Source: an uncultured Bacteroidaceae bacterium (GTDB lineage: Bacteria > Bacteroidota > Bacteroidia > Bacteroidales > Bacteroidaceae). Taken from it: a DNA stretch of 64,000 bases. Under the pieces are notes generated by a model. It saw only the letters and a list, made by a program, of their open reading frames with translations. It had not been told where the DNA came from and did no database searches. Below, in pieces: positions 61,245-64,000 of the stretch. The position numbers and the translations under genes are program-made. Every line of letters starts with the position of its first letter. Position 1 is the first letter of the stretch. The stretch spans positions 62,001 to 126,000 of the forward strand of contig CAJGDP010000002.1 in assembly GCA_904502235.1 (NCBI GenBank). Reading direction: 5' to 3'.

Positions 61245-61892
61245 GCCCACTCTTACATGTGTGCTTCCATACTTGATGGCGATGGGGTAGTCATCGCTCA
61301 TTCCAGCCGACATGATGTTGAAATTCTCATTGTCGGCAAAGAAATTCTCCTTGATATTCTTAAAGAGTTTCTGCACCTTTGAAAATTCTTTAGCCACCTG
61401 TGCATTATCCTCGGTGTTGCTCGCCATACACATTAGTCCGCGTATTTCCACATTCTCAAGCGTGCGCCATTCACCATCGCAAAGCATCTTCATGCACTCC
61501 TCGGGAGTGAAACCGAACTTGGTCTCCTCCTGTGCAATATGAATCTGCAACAGGCAGGCTATTTTGCGGTTGTGCTTTGCACCGTGTCTGTTCACTTCTT
61601 GCAATAGTCTGTAACTGTCGATGCTGTGGATAAGATGTATGAAAGGTGCTATGTATTTGATCTTATTGCTTTGAAGATGTCCGATGAAATGCCATTTGAT
61701 GTCATTTGGCAAGGATTCGTATTTTTTTACAAGGTCCTGAGCCTTACTCTCACCGAACTCCCTTTGTCCGGCTTCGTATGCCTGCATAATGGCTTCTGCC
61801 GGATGGTATTTTGATACAGCAATAAGCGTTACTCCGCAAGGCAGAGTATCGCTTATTTCCTTTATCCGTGTTGCTATATTATCAGCCTTCAT
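61224..61892 (-). CDS. YggS-family PLP-binding protein
   Basis: A 222-residue PLP-homeostasis protein (YggS/PLPBP/YBL036C). Family marks: VTLIAVSKYHPAEAIMQAYEAGQREFGESKAQDL with the PLP-binding lysine, IKWHFIGHLQSNKIKYI, and GLMCMASN with GMSDDYPIAIKYGSTHVRVGSSIFN at the C terminus. It is a single TIM barrel without known catalysis. The start is Met at 61892 (an in-frame ATG at 61910 adds six residues); either overlaps the DUF4494 gene upstream. The 3' end overlaps the convergent membrane-protein gene by 21 bases. Confidence 0.93.
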   Translation of the reverse strand: MKADNIATRIKEISDTLPCGVTLIAVSKYHPAEAIMQAYEAGQREFGESKAQDLVKKYESLPNDIKWHFIGHLQSNKIKYIAPFIHLIHSIDSYRLLQEVNRHGAKHNRKIACLLQIHIAQEETKFGFTPEECMKMLCDGEWRTLENVEIRGLMCMASNTEDNAQVAKEFSKVQKLFKNIKENFFADNENFNIMSAGMSDDYPIAIKYGSTHVRVGSSIFNG

Positions 61893-62319
61893 AATGGAAT
61901 ATATCCACAATCGCGCTCTCGTTCACCGATACAAGATCGTAGTCCATTACAGAATCCTCCATGTGCTTTGTAAGATTCTTTACAGCACCGCTTACATCAT
62001 CGGCTTTTACAAGAATTACAACAGATGTCTTCTTCTCCTTTGCAGAAACTTCGTCAACTGTTATTATTGAAATCTTGCACTTGAACCACTTGTCGGCAGT
62101 CTCGCTATTGCTGTCAACCAACTCATTGTATTTGGTGCGCTCAATCTTGTTTATATTGAACTCGCCTGTAACCTGTGGCTGCAATTCCTTTGTGAGGTGC
62201 TTCTCAATCTCTGTAAATGTGAATCCCTGTACAAGATAAACCTCATTCACCTTGGTGTTAAGGCCTTTTTCTCCTGCACGCTCATATGTAACCTTACATT
62301 CAAACCAACTCTGTACCAT
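61882..62319 (-). CDS. DUF4494-family protein
   Basis: A 145-residue protein of the DUF4494 family, conserved in Bacteroidetes and of unknown function. The family starts MVQSWFECKVTYERAGEKGLNTKVNEVYLVQGFTFTEIEKHL and continues WFKCKISIITVDEVSAKEKKT, the conserved central block. It looks like a small alpha/beta soluble protein. Its stop lies 11 bases into the YggS gene, so the two are co-translated. The promoter at 62370-62400 is clear, and a 15-base palindrome sits at the predicted 5' end of the transcript. Confidence 0.85.
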   Translation of the reverse strand: MVQSWFECKVTYERAGEKGLNTKVNEVYLVQGFTFTEIEKHLTKELQPQVTGEFNINKIERTKYNELVDSNSETADKWFKCKISIITVDEVSAKEKKTSVVILVKADDVSGAVKNLTKHMEDSVMDYDLVSVNESAIVDIFHYEG

Positions 62320-62349
62320 TTAAATATTGTTTTTGCTGTTAATAAATAT

Positions 62350-62364
62350 GCATCGGACCGATGC
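62350..62364. promoter_or_regulatory. Palindrome at the transcription start of the DUF4494-yggS unit
   Basis: GCATCGGACCGATGC is a perfect 7-bp inverted repeat around one base. It covers about +1 to +14 downstream of the -7 element at 62370-62377. It may be a repressor site or a 5'-terminal RNA hairpin. Confidence 0.5.
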
Positions 62365-62369
62365 GGACA

Positions 62370-62400
62370 CAAAGTTAGTAAATGAAAGGAATTATGCAAA
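62370..62400 (-). promoter_or_regulatory. Promoter of the DUF4494-yggS unit
   Basis: On the minus strand: TTTG (62397-62400), 19 bases, TAACTTTG (62370-62377). The -33 element lies within the last codons of the upstream gene. Confidence 0.8.
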
Positions 62401-62721
62401 ATATTTTCTTCGGTCGTTATTCAATCTCAACAACTCTGCCAGTTCTTTGTACTGTTCGTCGTTCTCATCGAAGTCATATTCCTCGAATTCGTTCCAGTCC
62501 TTTTTGGGGGTGAACTCCTCCTTTTCTATCTTCTCCCAGATTTCGTTCAGCGCAGTCAATTCTCCCCCGCACTCCATTATGAAGATTTCGTTGTTACGCC
62601 CCGCGAGTGCAGCCACGTTGCTTTCGTAAAATCCTATTAAGGTAAGCTCCTCAACCGGAATCATTGCCATACCGGTTTTTCTTTTCATTGCTTCAAAATT
62701 TTCCTTTTCTTCTTTTGTCAT
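62392..62721 (-). CDS. Hypothetical acidic protein
   Basis: A 109-residue protein I do not recognise. It is highly charged and helical, with EIWEKIEKEEFTPKKDWNEFEEYDFDENDEQYKELAELL in the C-terminal half. No signal peptide or membrane helix is seen. It overlaps the malic enzyme by 4 bases (ATGA), so it is translated with it. It shows no phosphotransacetylase features, so it is not the missing C-terminal part of a longer malic enzyme. Confidence 0.65.
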   Translation of the reverse strand: MTKEEKENFEAMKRKTGMAMIPVEELTLIGFYESNVAALAGRNNEIFIMECGGELTALNEIWEKIEKEEFTPKKDWNEFEEYDFDENDEQYKELAELLRLNNDRRKYFA

Positions 62722-64000
62722 GACTGTATCTCCCGTTCTCTATTGTTATTGTTCGGTTTCCTTGTCCTATTACACCTTTTCCTTTCCTTGGCAAAAAAGT
62801 TCTCGTTGTCCACGCGTTGCAGAAGGGTATTTTCGTACTCCGTAAAAGATGCTATTCTTCGTCTTGCAACACCGCTTTCCATTGCGGCTCTTGCCACAGC
62901 AGTAGAAACTTGAGTCAACAGACACTTGTCTCCGGGCTTTGGAACAATACATTCCTTGTCTATAACAAAACAACTTCCATTTTGTTCTGCTTCGCCATTA
63001 AAAAATTGCATTTTTGCAACATCGGCTATGGCATTTGCCGCTGCAATCATCATATGTTCATTGATTGTCGTAGAGAGTGTGTCGAGCGCACCACGGAAAA
63101 GATAAGGGAAAGCAAGAACGTTGTTTATCTGGTTCGGGTAATCACTGCGCCCAGTCGCTACAATGGCATCGCCACGTATGCTTTTTGCTCTTTCATAACT
63201 GATTTCCGGCACAGGATTTGCCAATGCAAATATTATCGGATTCGGAGCCATCACTCTCAAATCGTCATCTGCAAGGATATTGCCTTTTGAGAGTCCAATG
63301 AATACATCCGCGTCTGTCATGGCATCCCGCAGCGACCTGATATTACTGTTGGTTGCAAAGATTGCTTTGTAGACATCTATATCTGTGCGAGTGGTTGTAA
63401 TTGCACCTTTACTGTCGAACATTACAATATTTTCCTTGACAACGCCAACTGCAAGCAACATCTTTGCAGTTGATATTCCGGCAGAACCTGCTCCACAGAT
63501 AACAATCTTAGCATCTTTGACATATCTTTCAGTTATTTTAAAAGCATTGATGAGAGCCGCCGTCACAACCACGGCTGTGCCATGCTGGTCATCGTGCAAT
63601 ACGGGAATACCTAGTAAAGAACGGAGTTTCTCTTCTATTAAGAAACACTCGGGAGCTTTGATGTCCTCAAGGTTTATACCACCAAAAGTAGGGGATAGAT
63701 CCTGTACAATTCTGATGAATTCTTCAGGGTCCTCTTCGCTGAGTTCTATATCAAAAGCATCGATGTCTGCAAAAAGTTTAAATAGCATCGCTTTGCCTTC
63801 CATCACCGGCTTCGAAGCCGTAGCACCAACATCACCAAGCCCCAAAACAGCACTTCCGTTGGATACGACAGCAACCAGATTTCCCTTGTTAGTGTATCGA
63901 TAAGCATTCCAACGGTCTTTCCCAATCTCAATCACCGGTGCCGCAACTCCGGGAGAGTAGGCGAGTGATAAATCTTCGGCAGACTCCACAGGCTTGCTTG
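62718..64000 (-). CDS. Malic enzyme, short form (5' end beyond the window)
   Basis: Oxidative decarboxylation of malate to pyruvate, yielding NAD(P)H. Reading from the window edge (SKPVESAEDLSLAYSPGVAAPV), the first 20 or so residues are missing. The catalytic region has SLAYSPGVA, GNLVAVVSNGSAVLGLGDVGA, and IPVLHDDQHGTAVVV; the NAD-binding motif is IVICGAGSAGISTAKML. FALANPVPEI follows. It ends after about 428 residues with a basic, low-complexity tail (RKRCNRTRKPNNNNRERE), and the phosphotransacetylase domain found in MaeB (about 760 residues) is absent. The hypothetical gene overlaps its stop. Confidence 0.92.
   Translation of the reverse strand, partial: SKPVESAEDLSLAYSPGVAAPVIEIGKDRWNAYRYTNKGNLVAVVSNGSAVLGLGDVGATASKPVMEGKAMLFKLFADIDAFDIELSEEDPEEFIRIVQDLSPTFGGINLEDIKAPECFLIEEKLRSLLGIPVLHDDQHGTAVVVTAALINAFKITERYVKDAKIVICGAGSAGISTAKMLLAVGVVKENIVMFDSKGAITTTRTDIDVYKAIFATNSNIRSLRDAMTDADVFIGLSKGNILADDDLRVMAPNPIIFALANPVPEISYERAKSIRGDAIVATGRSDYPNQINNVLAFPYLFRGALDTLSTTINEHMMIAAANAIADVAKMQFFNGEAEQNGSCFVIDKECIVPKPGDKCLLTQVSTAVARAAMESGVARRRIASFTEYENTLLQRVDNENFFAKERKRCNRTRKPNNNNREREIQS

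Noticed and set aside
62392..62721. Remnant of the malic enzyme phosphotransacetylase domain
   Set aside because: The protein is acidic and helical with no phosphotransacetylase motif, and its start overlaps the malic enzyme stop as an intact gene.

Overview
The window is ordinary chromosome of a member of the Bacteroidales (Bacteroidetes), probably Bacteroidaceae or Prevotellaceae; I cannot name a genus. The evidence is the recurring Bacteroidetes sigma-factor promoter (TTTG or TTG, 19-20 bases, TAnnTTTG), starts without strong Shine-Dalgarno sites, the fused lpxC-fabZ gene in an lpxD-lpxC/fabZ-lpxA-miaA cluster, and families typical of the phylum (DUF4836 lipoprotein, DUF4494, PorT-like barrel, histone H1-like peptide, GH2 beta-galactosidase with extra C-terminal modules, M6 protease with a probable type IX secretion tail). 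I see no prophage, insertion sequence, CRISPR array or rRNA.

Layout. 1-2.0 kb: AraC-family regulator and a YhcC-type radical SAM protein. 2.0-6.7 kb (minus): lipid A cluster with miaA. 6.8-9.9 kb (minus): purM-prfA-pyrF from one clear promoter. 10-16.5 kb (plus): POT peptide transporter with a structured leader, a Y-family polymerase/YolD pair that looks Firmicutes-derived, an OPT transporter, TM2 and DUF2752 membrane proteins. 16.5-17 kb: secreted repeat protein. 17.1-24.2 kb: sialic-acid-type operon (lyase, AGE epimerase, mutarotase-symporter fusion) divergent from an MFS and an EamA transporter. 24.3-30.9 kb: M6 protease, pheT, YebC/PmpR, and a membrane protein/XRE pair with a palindromic operator. 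30.9-33.2 kb (minus): tRNA-Arg, rfbA and a cytidylyltransferase/GHMP-like fusion. 33.4-41.6 kb: histone-like peptide, large GH2 enzyme, DUF4836 lipoprotein with an ABC exporter. 41.65-44.2 kb: rfbC-rfbD-rfbB. 44.3-50.7 kb: OM barrel and LysM/receptor-fold protein divergent from PBP1A and an M16-like protein. 50.8-61.2 kb: MORN protein, YhcH-like protein, glgB and a tightly packed signalling operon (membrane protein, giant tandem sensor kinase, response regulator, AbgT-like half-transporter). 61.2-64 kb (minus): YggS, DUF4494, an unknown protein and a short malic enzyme cut by the window edge.

Most notable: (1) the giant sensor kinase holds two kinase-like halves with opposite apparent lesions: the first keeps the ATP-binding boxes but has Ser at the H-box position, the second keeps a His there but has lost the ATP-binding boxes; (2) a LysM protein with an LpoA-like receptor fold is divergent from PBP1A, suggesting a PBP activator; (3) a perfect 21-bp inverted repeat is at once a terminator-like hairpin and the coding sequence for identical C-terminal peptides of two convergent genes; (4) the POT transporter has an attenuator-like leader; (5) several fusion proteins of uncertain substrate.
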